Made by a program: the position numbers and the translations under genes. Of a stretch of DNA of 64,000 nucleotides, positions 1 through 7,931 are shown piece after piece. How positions within the stretch are numbered: the stretch's first letter is position 1; each line of letters opens with the position of its first letter. Location: NCBI RefSeq assembly GCF_000332335.1, contig NZ_KB235948.1, forward strand, positions 1,631,282-1,695,281. The letters run 5' to 3'. This DNA is from Kamptonema formosum PCC 10802 (GTDB taxonomy: Bacteria; Cyanobacteriota; Cyanobacteriia; Cyanobacteriales; Oscillatoriaceae). Below the pieces are notes generated by a model, which was not told the origin of the DNA, did not search any database, and saw nothing but the letters and a program-made list of their open reading frames with translations.

Positions 1-1498
1 CGTCAAATGCTGTGGTATATGTGTCGAGACAGCGCTGCAAGTCGTCAGGATGGACGCCCTCAGTCCAGCCACTGCCGGTCTCTTGTTCTAACGTCCTGCC
101 GGTGAAGTCCAGCCAGCTTTTATTCAAGTAATGGCAGAGCTTGTCGCTGCCAGCCATCCAGATGAGAACGGGAGCTGTGTCGGCTAGGCTGCGAAATCGT
201 CTCTCGCTTTCTTGCAGCGCCTCTTCCAGTTCCTTGCGCTTGCTGATGTCGCGCTGAGTCCCCCAGGCTCGCACTAAAAAGCCATTTTCCACAATCCCCA
301 ACAGATTGTTCAAGAAATACTTAGGATTGCCCTCCCTGTCAAACTCGTGGCTTTCTGCATCCACCAGCCTGTAGCTAGAACGGATAAAGTTCCGCAGGTA
401 TTCGAGATTGTGCCGGTCTGAACTGGGGAGCAAGTCGCCCACCCTCGCCCCGACAATCTCTCCCACAGATGAAAAGCCATACATCTGAGCCATTGCGCTG
501 TTGCACTCAGCCAGGTAGGCGTATTGGTAACACTGCTGAATTTGCTCATCTTCTGGAGATTCTGTTGAGATTGGCACTTCCAGCTCAAATCGCCAAATCC
601 CTTCTGTACTCTGCTCGACAAAACTCCGGTAGCGTTTCTCGCTCTGTCGCAGCGCCTCCTCCAGCTGAGTGCGGCGGGTGATGTCGCGGAAGAACCACAC
701 CCGACCGCAATATGCGCCGTCCGCACTTTTGACCGGCGCGCTGTAGCGATCGAGGGTGCGCCCATCTTTGAGCGGGATTTCTTCGTGACTTTCTGCTTCC
801 GGGTGCTGGTAGAGATAGGCCACTCGCGCCAAAAACTCCTGCGGATTGACCAGCTTGCCCTCAACGGCTCGCAGCGCCGCCGCATCCGACCGCGCTGCCA
901 TGACTTCTTCTGGTATTTCCCAGATGTTGACAAAAGGCCGGTTGTATGATATAATTTTACATTCTTTGGAGACAGTTAGAATGCCGTGAGTGGGTGCCTC
1001 GGATTGAGACTCTTCTGGATTGCAGCCAAACATCTCCGCCATGCGCCCGCTGACGTAAGTCGTCCGCCACTGGGCGTCAACTGCCCAAATCGCCTCGTTC
1101 GCCGTCTCGACGATGCGCCGGTACAGCTCGGATCTTTCCAGCAGTTTTGACCGGCTCGCCGCTGCTCGCTGTCTGGCGGCGCGCAGTTCGTCCCTCAGCG
1201 AGCCGGTGGCCAGCGCCACCAGCCCGCAAACACCGAGCTCGACGAGAGTGCCGGCGGCTGCGCTGTGTGAGGGAAGCGCCGGTGTGAGGCAGCAGGCAAT
1301 GGCCAAAGCCGACAGTGCGGTGGCCAGCAGCCCAGGCCCCACGCCGCCATACCAGGCACTGAAGGCGGCAGCCGCCACAAACAGCGCCACAGGGGTTCCT
1401 AAAAGCGGCCACAGCATCAGCGTCAGTGCGAGTGCGCCAGCTACGGTTAGCAGGGCCAAACCGTAGCGCCGCAGTTGGGGGGGGGAGACTCTCAGCAT
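1..1498 (-). CDS. Membrane-anchored multi-PAS sensor protein (partial, C-terminus beyond window)
   Basis: This reading frame stays open from an ATG at 1498 to the left edge, about 499 codons, so the output domain (histidine kinase, cyclase or GGDEF) is not visible. The first ~110 residues hold several hydrophobic stretches, like the membrane module of DUF4118-type sensor kinases. Three PAS-like segments follow, starting near residues 121 ([16 protein letters not shown]), 293 ([16 protein letters not shown]) and 433 ([16 protein letters not shown]). They are separated by the PAC-type signature WFFRDITRR and its variant [17 protein letters not shown] purine-rich AAAGGA precedes the ATG. Codons 5-8 contain a run of nine C residues. 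The role is signal sensing at the membrane; the ligand and output are unknown. A sensor histidine kinase is the most likely identity. Confidence 0.85.
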   Translation of the reverse strand, partial: MLRVSPPQLRRYGLALLTVAGALALTLMLWPLLGTPVALFVAAAAFSAWYGGVGPGLLATALSALAIACCLTPALPSHSAAAGTLVELGVCGLVALATGSLRDELRAARQRAAASRSKLLERSELYRRIVETANEAIWAVDAQWRTTYVSGRMAEMFGCNPEESQSEAPTHGILTVSKECKIISYNRPFVNIWEIPEEVMAARSDAAALRAVEGKLVNPQEFLARVAYLYQHPEAESHEEIPLKDGRTLDRYSAPVKSADGAYCGRVWFFRDITRRTQLEEALRQSEKRYRSFVEQSTEGIWRFELEVPISTESPEDEQIQQCYQYAYLAECNSAMAQMYGFSSVGEIVGARVGDLLPSSDRHNLEYLRNFIRSSYRLVDAESHEFDREGNPKYFLNNLLGIVENGFLVRAWGTQRDISKRKELEEALQESERRFRSLADTAPVLIWMAGSDKLCHYLNKSWLDFTGRTLEQETGSGWTEGVHPDDLQRCLDTYTTAFD

Positions 1499-1689
1499 AT
1501 TCCTTTCGGCTCGGTTCCGATAGAAGCGATGCGCGGAAGCGCCGCAGCGCGGATTGTGGGCTGTGGCATCTGACTGCCGCTATTGCTCAATGGGCTTGAC
1601 CTGATTATCGCCTAGAAAATGGCAGGACGGTTCTCCCTGTAGGGATAGAGCCTGTCTCCGGGTGGGCGCGGTTGGGCGTGGCTCTGAGA

Positions 1690-1763
1690 TATAGCGGTTT
1701 TCATCTGAGTGAGGTACTGAGAACCCCGGTTTCTTAAAGAAACCGGGGTTCTTATGCGCTATA
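1690..1763. mobile_element. Family-1 MITE-like element (TATAGCG termini)
   Basis: A 74-bp palindromic element begins TATAGCGG and ends GCGCTATA. Its core is a hairpin of ACCCCGGTTTCT and AGAAACCGGGGT around TTAA. It lies immediately beyond the PIN-gene stop codon and may act as its terminator. It belongs to a family with about a dozen full or partial copies in this window. Confidence 0.7.
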
Positions 1764-1764
1764 T

Positions 1765-2619
1765 TTACAAAAGCCGGTTGCTTCCGGGGGAGTCATCGCT
1801 CTCAGGCTGCTGCTCTTCAGGCTGTGCTAGTTCTTGCTCCAGGAGTTGAAACGCCCGGACATCCTCCGCTGATAAATTCCCCTCAATTTTCTCATCTTGC
1901 TGCCTGAGAATCTCGCCCCGGCCATCTTTAGCTGCTATCGTTAGCGTTTGCTCTTGCTGCCACAGCCGGTATCGCTCGTCCTCTAGAAATCGGCTCCCAT
2001 CTGCTGCCGGTATCCCTCTCTGACTCAAGGCTTTTTTGGCTGTTTGTAAAACCTCACGGCTGTATTGATAGAACAAAACCTGACTGGCGAACTTCGATAG
2101 ATTTGCCTTACGATCCAAAAAATCCAGTAAGTCCGCTACAGTCTTTTTGGGATTTCTGTACTTGCCAGACTGTCGCCGCAAGACTTGAACGATTGACTCC
2201 GGTGTCTCATCAAAGAGGTCACTCAAAAACTCATCGGGCGTCTGCGCTTTAATGTTCCAATAAGCCAGAGCAGCTGTTGGGAAGTCGGCGATATTATCGG
2301 TAACAATGACATCAGCATCTGCCTTTACAGCAGCCGCAAGGACATGACGGTCTTTTGGGTCATTCCTCATCAATTGCTCTAACCCAACAGGGACTTCAAC
2401 CATTGCTTCAGGAAAGGCAGCTTTCATTATCTCCTCAAGACTCATTGCTTTCTCAGCCGAGATTTTACCCGCACTGACAAGGTTGCCCATCGCCTCATCC
2501 AGGATTTTCTGCGACCAGTAGGGTATATACAGACCGGCCTCGGCGGTGCAAAGCAGGACGTCTCGCAGGTACATGGGAAACAGAACGCAGGCATCTAAAA
2601 CAACACCAAGTTTAGCCAT
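1765..2619 (-). CDS. PIN-domain toxin (VapC50-like) of a type II toxin-antitoxin pair
   Basis: A 284-residue protein whose first ~130 residues form a PIN nuclease domain. The N-terminal acidic residue is in GVVLDACVLF. Further acids are in KDRHVLAAAVKADADVIVTD, matching the metal-binding cluster of PIN ribonucleases. The remaining ~150 residues are helical and charged, longer than a minimal VapC; such extensions occur in VapC50-like toxins. It lies 15 bp downstream of an excisionase-type HTH gene on the same strand, the usual antitoxin-then-toxin order. By family it would cleave RNA when released from the antitoxin. The substrate is not predictable. The stop codon almost touches a MITE. Confidence 0.8.
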   Translation of the reverse strand: MAKLGVVLDACVLFPMYLRDVLLCTAEAGLYIPYWSQKILDEAMGNLVSAGKISAEKAMSLEEIMKAAFPEAMVEVPVGLEQLMRNDPKDRHVLAAAVKADADVIVTDNIADFPTAALAYWNIKAQTPDEFLSDLFDETPESIVQVLRRQSGKYRNPKKTVADLLDFLDRKANLSKFASQVLFYQYSREVLQTAKKALSQRGIPAADGSRFLEDERYRLWQQEQTLTIAAKDGRGEILRQQDEKIEGNLSAEDVRAFQLLEQELAQPEEQQPESDDSPGSNRLL

Positions 2620-2634
2620 TTTAGGGTATAATTA

Positions 2635-3084
2635 TTAGCTGTCCTCGTACAAACCGGATTCCTCGGTCATCTCGATTAGCTCATCGAGCAGTTTACCGCG
2701 CTTCATGTCCCGCTTTTCTTTGTAGGCCATTAAGTCCTCAAAACGAACGCGCCGGTGGGAGCCGACTTTGATGTAGGGAATTTCTCCCGCTTCCAGTAAC
2801 TTGACCATAAAGGGTCGCGATACGCTCAAAATATCAGCGGCTTCTTGCGTTGTCAGCTGGCGTTCTGGAGTCAGTACGGAAATATGCTGGCCTGAGGCTA
2901 TCGCGTGAATGACCTGTCGCAGGATGCGATAAACAGACTCCGGAATTAGAACTTCTTTCCCGTTACTTCCGACGAATTTGGCGTGTGAATCTTCTGAACT
3001 CAATAGTTGATCTAATTGCGCGATTGCGTCCGCTTCCGCTTCCTGCATGGTCACTGGCTCAAGGGGCACTTTTTTTTTGGTCAT
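2635..3084 (-). CDS. Excisionase-type HTH antitoxin partner of the PIN toxin
   Basis: I start this 149-residue protein at the ATG of MTKKKVPLEP, because the frame further upstream runs through repeat DNA. Residues ~85-130 form a MerR/excisionase-like winged helix: LTTQEAADILSVSRPFMVKL, then the wing VGSHRRVRFEDLMAYKEKR. The acidic C-terminal tail (LLDELIEMTEESGLYEDS) is a plausible toxin-neutralising segment. It lies 15 bp upstream of the PIN gene. As with other antitoxins it probably also represses the operon. Pairing with the toxin is inferred from order and spacing. Confidence 0.78.
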   Translation of the reverse strand: MTKKKVPLEPVTMQEAEADAIAQLDQLLSSEDSHAKFVGSNGKEVLIPESVYRILRQVIHAIASGQHISVLTPERQLTTQEAADILSVSRPFMVKLLEAGEIPYIKVGSHRRVRFEDLMAYKEKRDMKRGKLLDELIEMTEESGLYEDS

Positions 3085-3149
3085 GGCAGTATTTCTATGT
3101 CTTTGTGGGTGAGCGGGGAGAAAATATCCCCAGTGGGGACCGCACCGGT

Positions 3150-3405
3150 GGGCTAAAGCCCAACTACGAACTTTTGGGCTGAAGCCCAACTACGAACTTT
3201 TGGGCTGAAGCCCAACTACGAACTTTTGGGCTGAAGCCCAACTACGAACTTTTGGGCTGAAGCCCAACTACGAACTTTTGGGCTGAAGCCCAACTACGAA
3301 CTGTTGGGCTGAAGCCCAACTACGAACCTTTGGGCTGAAGCCCAACTGCGAACTTTTGGGCTGAAGCCCAACTGCGAACTTTTGGGCTGAAGCCCAACTG
3401 CGAAC
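3150..3405. repeat. Ten tandem copies of a 26-bp palindrome-containing repeat
   Basis: The unit is GGGCTGAAGCCC followed by AACTACGAACTTTT. Copies begin at 3150, 3176, 3202, 3228, 3254, 3280, 3306, 3332, 3358 and 3384. Each contains the inverted repeat GGGCT-GA-AGCCC. The last three carry CTGCGAA in place of CTACGAA, and the first has TAAAGCCC, so variants are grouped by position. The array fills the gap between the divergent antitoxin and purB. Similar iterated sequences are common in filamentous cyanobacteria. Confidence 0.95.
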
Positions 3406-3592
3406 CTCGCACCGGCTGCCGGTGCTCCCAGCTGTTCCTTCTACTGTAACACCGCTCCGGCGATAAAAGCAAGATCCGAAACAGACGAAATAATCAAAAG
3501 ACTGGCGGGCCGGCCCGCCGGCACAAAAGCATTTCCTGCAAGGGAGGTGTCGAGGGGCTGTACAATAAAATGGTTGTGCTATGTGGCGGACT

Positions 3593-4888
3593 GTGATCGA
3601 GCGGTATACGTTGCCCGAGATGGGCGAACTGTGGACTGATACCTATAAGTTAAAAACCTGGCTGCAAGTGGAAATCGCCGTTTGCGAGGCTCAGGCGGAG
3701 CTGGGTTACATCCCAGCTGAGGCGGTTGAGGAAATTAAGGCCAAAGCTAACTTTGACCCCAAGCGCGTCCTGGAAATTGAAGCCGAAGTCCGCCACGATG
3801 TCATTGCCTTCTTGACAAATGTCAGCGAGTATGTTGGGGATGCCGGTCGCTACATTCACTTGGGGCTGACGAGTTCGGACGTGCTGGATACGGCTCTGGC
3901 GCTGCAGCTGGTGGCCAGTTTGGATGTGCTGCTGTGCCGGCTGGAAGATTTGAGCCAAGCGATTCGCTACCAAGCCCAGCAACACCGGCACACCGTGGCC
4001 ATCGGTCGCTCCCACGGGATTCACGCTGAACCGATCACCTTTGGCTTTAAGCTTGCCGGCTGGCTGGCGGAAGTGCTGCGCCACCGCGACCGGCTCGATC
4101 GCTTGCGCAGCCAAATCGCTGTCGGGAAAATCTCTGGCGCGGTGGGAACTTACGCCAACATTGACCCCCGCGTAGAAGCGATCGCCTGCCAGAACCTGGG
4201 ACTCGAACCCGACACCGCATCGACGCAGGTGATCTCCCGCGACCGGCATGCGGAATATGTGCAGCATCTGGCGCTCCTCGCCGCCTCCATTGAGCGGTTT
4301 GCGGTGGAAATTCGCAACTTGCAGCGCACAGATGTTTTGGAAGTTGAGGAATTTTTCTCCAAAGGGCAAAAAGGCTCCTCCGCTATGCCCCACAAGCGCA
4401 ATCCCATTCGTTCTGAGCGCTTGACCGGCATGGCGAGAGTCGTGCGGGGTCATGCCGTTGCGGCGTTGGAAAATGTCGCCCTGTGGCACGAGCGAGACAT
4501 CTCTCACAGTTCTGTGGAGCGGATGATTTTGCCTGACGCTTGCACAATAACGCATTTTATGCTGCACGAAATCACCGACTTGGTGAAACACCTGCTGGTC
4601 TATCCCGAAAACATGCAGCGGAATATGAATGTTTACGGCGGCGTGGTGTTCAGCCAGCGGGTGATGCTCGCTCTAGTGGAAAAGGGCATGCTGCGGGAAG
4701 AAGCGTACAAAATTGTGCAGTCGTGCGCCCATCAGGCGTGGAACAAACCCGACGGTAATTTTCACGATTTGATTGCCAAAGATGCCGGTGTGATGGCGCT
4801 GCTGAGCCCCCAAGAAATCGAGGCGTGTTTCGACCCGCAGTACCAGTTGCGGCACCTTGACCAAATTTACCAGCGCTTGAGTATCTAG
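3593..4888 (+). CDS. purB: Adenylosuccinate lyase
   Basis: Catalyses two beta-eliminations in purine synthesis: SAICAR to AICAR plus fumarate, and adenylosuccinate to AMP plus fumarate. The fumarase/aspartase superfamily signature is clear at GSSAMPHKRNP, and the catalytic-loop regions HLGLTSSDVLDTA and GRSHGIHAEP are intact. I choose the GTG at 3593, giving 431 residues beginning IERYTLPEMG, because that matches the usual cyanobacterial length. An in-frame ATG at 3581 would add four residues. Neither start has a strong ribosome-binding site. The gene appears monocistronic, with the 26-bp repeat array upstream and a strong hairpin 12 bp after the stop. Confidence 0.97.
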   Translation: MIERYTLPEMGELWTDTYKLKTWLQVEIAVCEAQAELGYIPAEAVEEIKAKANFDPKRVLEIEAEVRHDVIAFLTNVSEYVGDAGRYIHLGLTSSDVLDTALALQLVASLDVLLCRLEDLSQAIRYQAQQHRHTVAIGRSHGIHAEPITFGFKLAGWLAEVLRHRDRLDRLRSQIAVGKISGAVGTYANIDPRVEAIACQNLGLEPDTASTQVISRDRHAEYVQHLALLAASIERFAVEIRNLQRTDVLEVEEFFSKGQKGSSAMPHKRNPIRSERLTGMARVVRGHAVAALENVALWHERDISHSSVERMILPDACTITHFMLHEITDLVKHLLVYPENMQRNMNVYGGVVFSQRVMLALVEKGMLREEAYKIVQSCAHQAWNKPDGNFHDLIAKDAGVMALLSPQEIEACFDPQYQLRHLDQIYQRLSI

Positions 4889-4899
4889 CCAGGAGTGAA

Positions 4900-4930
4900 G
4901 AAAGCGGGTTTCTTTAAGAAACCCGCTTTC
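4900..4930. terminator. Hairpin downstream of purB
   Basis: A perfect 13-bp inverted repeat, GAAAGCGGGTTTC and GAAACCCGCTTTC, with a TTTAA loop. It follows the purB stop and has no long T-run. It resembles the core of the family-1 element and may serve as a bidirectional terminator for purB and the converging SH3 gene. Confidence 0.6.
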
Positions 4931-4973
4931 TAGCAAGTAGCGTTACGCGCTTCGCGCTAACGCACCCTACGTT

Positions 4974-5705
4974 CTATTTGACCTCTACCGTGAAAGAATA
5001 ATCGTATCCCTTGAAATTAGAATCGAGGTTCAAGAGGTAGTCCCCGGTAGCCGGCAGCTTGCCAGTCCAGCTCTTTTTCCCACTGGTGTCACCCCCGCCG
5101 CCCAAGTCTTGTTGGCGATTTTTGTCACCGGGGGCAAAGATGAAGGGCAAGGAGCCTTTATTAACGGTCACAGTCATCGTCTGACCTTGGTTCGCCTTCA
5201 GCAAATACTCGTGGCTGCCGGTGCCGATAAAGCGATCCGAAATAGTGACTGAACTGCTGTTGGGGGCGAAGCTTATCCGCTGGCGCTTCTGGTTGCAGGT
5301 GCTTTCTGTGACCTTTTTGGAAATCCAGCCAGCGGGTTCGCTAATCTCAAACCAGCCATTTTTCTCAGTTCTCACCGGCACCAATTTGCCATTTTCGATT
5401 TTGCCCACGATATTGTTTGGCTTAACTTCCGGACTAGAGCGAACATTCGTCGGCGGGTTGGGGTCAGCAATTTTAACCATTGTAACCTCGCACAGCTCTG
5501 GCTGTGAGGCTTGCGCTTGAATTGCCTGCGTTGTGGAAGCGGGAGCCGCAGGAACTGGGGCAATCGCAGACTGCGTCGCCGGTGACTCAGCGTTCGGTGG
5601 CTGTGGGGAGCAGGCAATACTGAGCAAACTTAACAGACACGCCATGCTGGCGGTTTTCAGCCAAACAGAGTTAAACGAAATCTCGCATTTGTGAGAATCT
5701 TTCAT
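4974..5705 (-). CDS. Secreted or lipid-anchored SH3-domain protein
   Basis: The start at MKDSHKCEIS gives 243 residues. A hydrophobic stretch (ACLLSLLSIACS) resembles a lipoprotein signal, though the residue at -3 is atypical. A Pro/Ala/Gln-rich linker follows, then a bacterial SH3 domain (NPPTNVRSSPEVKPNNIVGK to GWISKKVTEST, about residues 95-150). The C-terminal beta-rich domain ends in LPATGDYLLNLDSNFKGYDY and resembles prepeptidase-C-terminal-like folds. It is a clear paralog of the protein at 6796-7497. The pair brackets a D-Ala-D-Ala dipeptidase gene, so a role at the cell wall is plausible. The exact start is uncertain because no good ribosome-binding site is visible. Confidence 0.75.
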   Translation of the reverse strand: MKDSHKCEISFNSVWLKTASMACLLSLLSIACSPQPPNAESPATQSAIAPVPAAPASTTQAIQAQASQPELCEVTMVKIADPNPPTNVRSSPEVKPNNIVGKIENGKLVPVRTEKNGWFEISEPAGWISKKVTESTCNQKRQRISFAPNSSSVTISDRFIGTGSHEYLLKANQGQTMTVTVNKGSLPFIFAPGDKNRQQDLGGGGDTSGKKSWTGKLPATGDYLLNLDSNFKGYDYSFTVEVK

Positions 5706-5893
5706 AAGGAAGTGATGCAATTGTGTGTGATTGGCGGCGGCTGCGGGCAGCGGGACGGAGGGCTGCTGGTGCCGGCTCGCATTTGCTGCCGGTGTGGGGT
5801 TTCCCACATCTCCCGTCCAGTTAAAATTGATCTACTACCCTGATTCCAAGACAATTTCCGGGAAGAATTCCTTCGGCGCGATATTAAAAACTT

Positions 5894-6625
5894 ATGAAGC
5901 CCCATCGCTGGACAGAATTTTTGACCCTCACCCTGCTTGTGTCGCTAGGGATTGTGTGGCGCAATCTCACTCCCTACCCACGGTCAGCTGCGGCCACATC
6001 GACGCAACCTCCAGAGACAAGATCGATATTACCTCAGAAGATTGCTGAAAAGCAAGTGCCAGATGAGGACAGGCTGGTGGATATCGGCACCGTGAATCCC
6101 AATATCCGGCTGGATATCCGCTACGCCACAACCAATAACTTCTTGAAAAGGCAACTGTATAAGGAGGCGCGGTGCGCGCTGCGGGCTGGCGTGGCGCAAA
6201 AGCTGTCGCGGGTTCAAGAAGATTTGCAAAAAAGGGGGCTGGGTTTGAAAGTCTATGATTGCTACCGCCCCCTGTCGGTGACAGCGCAAATGTGGGAAGT
6301 CCTGCCCGACTCCCGCTACGTGGCCAATCCCGCCAACGGTTCCCGCCACAATCGCGGCGCTGCTGTTGACCTGACGCTGGTGGACAGCAAAGGCGCAGAA
6401 CTGCCGATGCCAACTGAATTCGATGATTTTACAGACAAAGCCGCCAGGGATTACCCGGGGAACGATGTCAGCCCCGAAGCGCAAAAAAATAGCCAGCTGC
6501 TTGAGGAGGTGATGCAGAAACACGGGTTTGTCCCCCTGCTGACGGAATGGTGGCACTTCGATGCAGCAGACTGGCAAAAGTTTGCAATTCTTGACATTCC
6601 TTACGAGGCAATTCCCAAGCCTTAA
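5894..6625 (+). CDS. ddpX: D-alanyl-D-alanine dipeptidase (VanX/DdpX family)
   Basis: A 243-residue zinc peptidase that hydrolyses D-Ala-D-Ala. An N-terminal hydrophobic segment (FLTLTLLVSLGIVW) suggests export or membrane anchoring. The VanX core is complete: DIRYATTNNF, the arginine region YDCYRPLSV, the zinc-ligand motif SRHNRGAAVDLTL and the catalytic/ligand motif EWWHFDA. In most bacteria these enzymes recycle peptidoglycan dipeptides. In vancomycin-resistance operons they deplete the precursor, but no vanH or vanA gene is seen here, so recycling is the better reading. It is flanked by two paralogous SH3 proteins on the opposite strand. A hairpin follows the stop. Confidence 0.92.
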   Translation: MKPHRWTEFLTLTLLVSLGIVWRNLTPYPRSAAATSTQPPETRSILPQKIAEKQVPDEDRLVDIGTVNPNIRLDIRYATTNNFLKRQLYKEARCALRAGVAQKLSRVQEDLQKRGLGLKVYDCYRPLSVTAQMWEVLPDSRYVANPANGSRHNRGAAVDLTLVDSKGAELPMPTEFDDFTDKAARDYPGNDVSPEAQKNSQLLEEVMQKHGFVPLLTEWWHFDAADWQKFAILDIPYEAIPKP

Positions 6626-6628
6626 AAA

Positions 6629-6656
6629 AACCGGGTTTCTTCTACGAAACCCGGTT
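6629..6656. terminator. Hairpin downstream of ddpX
   Basis: Inverted repeat AACCGGGTTTC and GAAACCCGGTT with a 6-nt loop, starting 3 bp after the stop codon. Its sequence is the core of the family-1 element, but without TATAGCG termini. Confidence 0.55.
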
Positions 6657-6689
6657 CCTGGATTCTATTCAGGGTTAACAATTACTTTA

Positions 6690-6785
6690 TATAGCGGTTC
6701 TCAGTTGGATGAACTATGGCCCAGAAACCCGGTTTCTTTCAGAAACCGGGTTTCTCAGTACCTCACTAATATGAGAAACGCTATA
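6690..6785. mobile_element. Family-1 MITE-like element, intact copy
   Basis: A 96-bp element with terminal inverted repeats TATAGCGGTTCTCA and TGAGAAACGCTATA (one mismatch). The core hairpin is AGAAACCCGGTTTCT and AGAAACCGGGTTTCT. This is the clearest reference copy of the family. It lies between the converging ddpX and SH3 genes. No open reading frame fits, so movement would need a transposase in trans. Confidence 0.8.
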
Positions 6786-6795
6786 AATCTAGCTC

Positions 6796-7497
6796 TTATT
6801 TCAGCTGCACCAAAAACTCGTACTCGAATCCCTTATAATTTGAGTCGAGTGTTAGGGTGTAGTCACCAGTAGCTGGAAGTGTGCCAGTCCAGCTAGTTTT
6901 GCCACTGTAGTGCCCTCCCCCGCTCAGGTCCCTTTGGCCATTGGGGTCATTCGGGGGATAAATGAATGGCAAGGCACCTTTCTGAACGGTTAAGGTCATG
7001 GTTTGACCCTTGTTGGCGCGGATGATATACTTGTGGCTGCCACCGCCGACAATCCGACCTCTGACAATGGCAGAATTGCCTTGTGCGGCAAAAGTAATTC
7101 GCTGGCTAACTTCGGAACAGCTGCTTTCTGTGCGGTTTTTGGCAACCCACCCCCGCACGGGATCGGTAATGCGAAACCAGCCGTTTCTTTCTTCAGCGAC
7201 AGAAACAAAGGTGCCGTTGTTGAGTTTCCCGACAATGTTCCCGTCAGCCACTTGCGGGCTGGAGCGGACATTGAGGGGCGGGTTGGGATCTGCTACTCTC
7301 GCTTGAGCGATCTTGCAGCCCTCTGTGGGTGGGGTGATAACGATTGGGTTAGATTGGGCAATCTCCACCGGCGCGTTTGCACGAGTTGTGCTGCCGGTAC
7401 TGGGTGCCGGTGACTTGGACTGAATTGTTGCGCTCGCTACTCCGACTGCAGTGGAAAGCCCCGCCAAGACGGATACTATTATTTGGGCCCGTTGCAT
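6796..7497 (-). CDS. Secreted SH3-domain protein, paralog of the one at 4974-5705
   Basis: A 233-residue protein starting at MQRAQIIVSV behind a good AGGAGGT ribosome-binding site. An N-terminal signal peptide (IIVSVLAGLSTAVGVASA) indicates export. The SH3 domain spans NPPLNVRSSPQVADGN to VRGWVAKNRTESS. The C-terminal beta domain (LPATGDYTLTLDSNYKGFEY) closely matches the paralog on the other side of ddpX. The function is unknown. The paired arrangement suggests duplication around the dipeptidase gene and a shared envelope role. Such SH3 domains often bind peptidoglycan, which is consistent but not shown. Confidence 0.8.
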   Translation of the reverse strand: MQRAQIIVSVLAGLSTAVGVASATIQSKSPAPSTGSTTRANAPVEIAQSNPIVITPPTEGCKIAQARVADPNPPLNVRSSPQVADGNIVGKLNNGTFVSVAEERNGWFRITDPVRGWVAKNRTESSCSEVSQRITFAAQGNSAIVRGRIVGGGSHKYIIRANKGQTMTLTVQKGALPFIYPPNDPNGQRDLSGGGHYSGKTSWTGTLPATGDYTLTLDSNYKGFEYEFLVQLK

Positions 7498-7931
7498 CTC
7501 GCGTATACCTCCTATCTATAGTCTTTAACTGGGGAAGAATTCTGTTTAAAAAGCAGCCGCTTGCAGTTGGAGACTTACAGGAGAGCGGCTAAGTTTCCCG
7601 GAGAGTTTTAAGAAAACTTAACTTGGCGGCTTGCAGCCGTATAGGGCGGCAGACTAAAGTCTGCCGCTATACAAACAAAGCCCGCCTGCGCGGGCTAGGA
7701 ATCAGAGGGCTGATGAGCGCGGATTTTCTGGCAGGCATTTGGGATTGCGGGGCGAGCGAACTCCGCAAAAAAAAGCCGGTTGCCCTTCCCACGAGGAACG
7801 AGGCAGAGCCTCTGAAGGTGCGTTCCCAGGCTCCGCCTGGGAACGAGGGAATGGCATACAGCCTGTAGGGGCAGCCCCCCGTGGCCGCCCCCGATTTCTA
7901 GTTCCTTCAGGTTTTCTTTATAAACACTGTC
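7498..7931. repeat. Gene-free stretch with dispersed palindromes
   Basis: No credible gene is seen. Around 7640-7705 there is GGCGGCAGACTAAAGTCTGCCGC followed by GCCCGCCTGCGCGGGC, both hairpin-forming. At 7821-7845 lies the palindrome CGTTCCCAGG-CTCCG-CCTGGGAACG, which recurs at 12226, 17386 and, imperfectly, near 39651 and 59806. Confidence 0.7.

Noticed and set aside
310-933. A 207-codon minus-strand frame near the left edge
   Set aside because: It lies in another frame of the PAS sensor gene (1-1498), whose true frame has clear PAS motifs. The product is Arg/Ser/Trp-rich with no family resemblance.
3150-3405. CRISPR array
   Set aside because: The units are contiguous 26-bp copies without unique spacers, and no cas gene is in the window.
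3650-4591. A 313-codon minus-strand frame
   Set aside because: It is fully antisense to purB, which is unmistakable.
5894-6625. Vancomycin-resistance locus
   Set aside because: Only a VanX-type dipeptidase is present; there is no vanH, vanA or two-component pair beside it.
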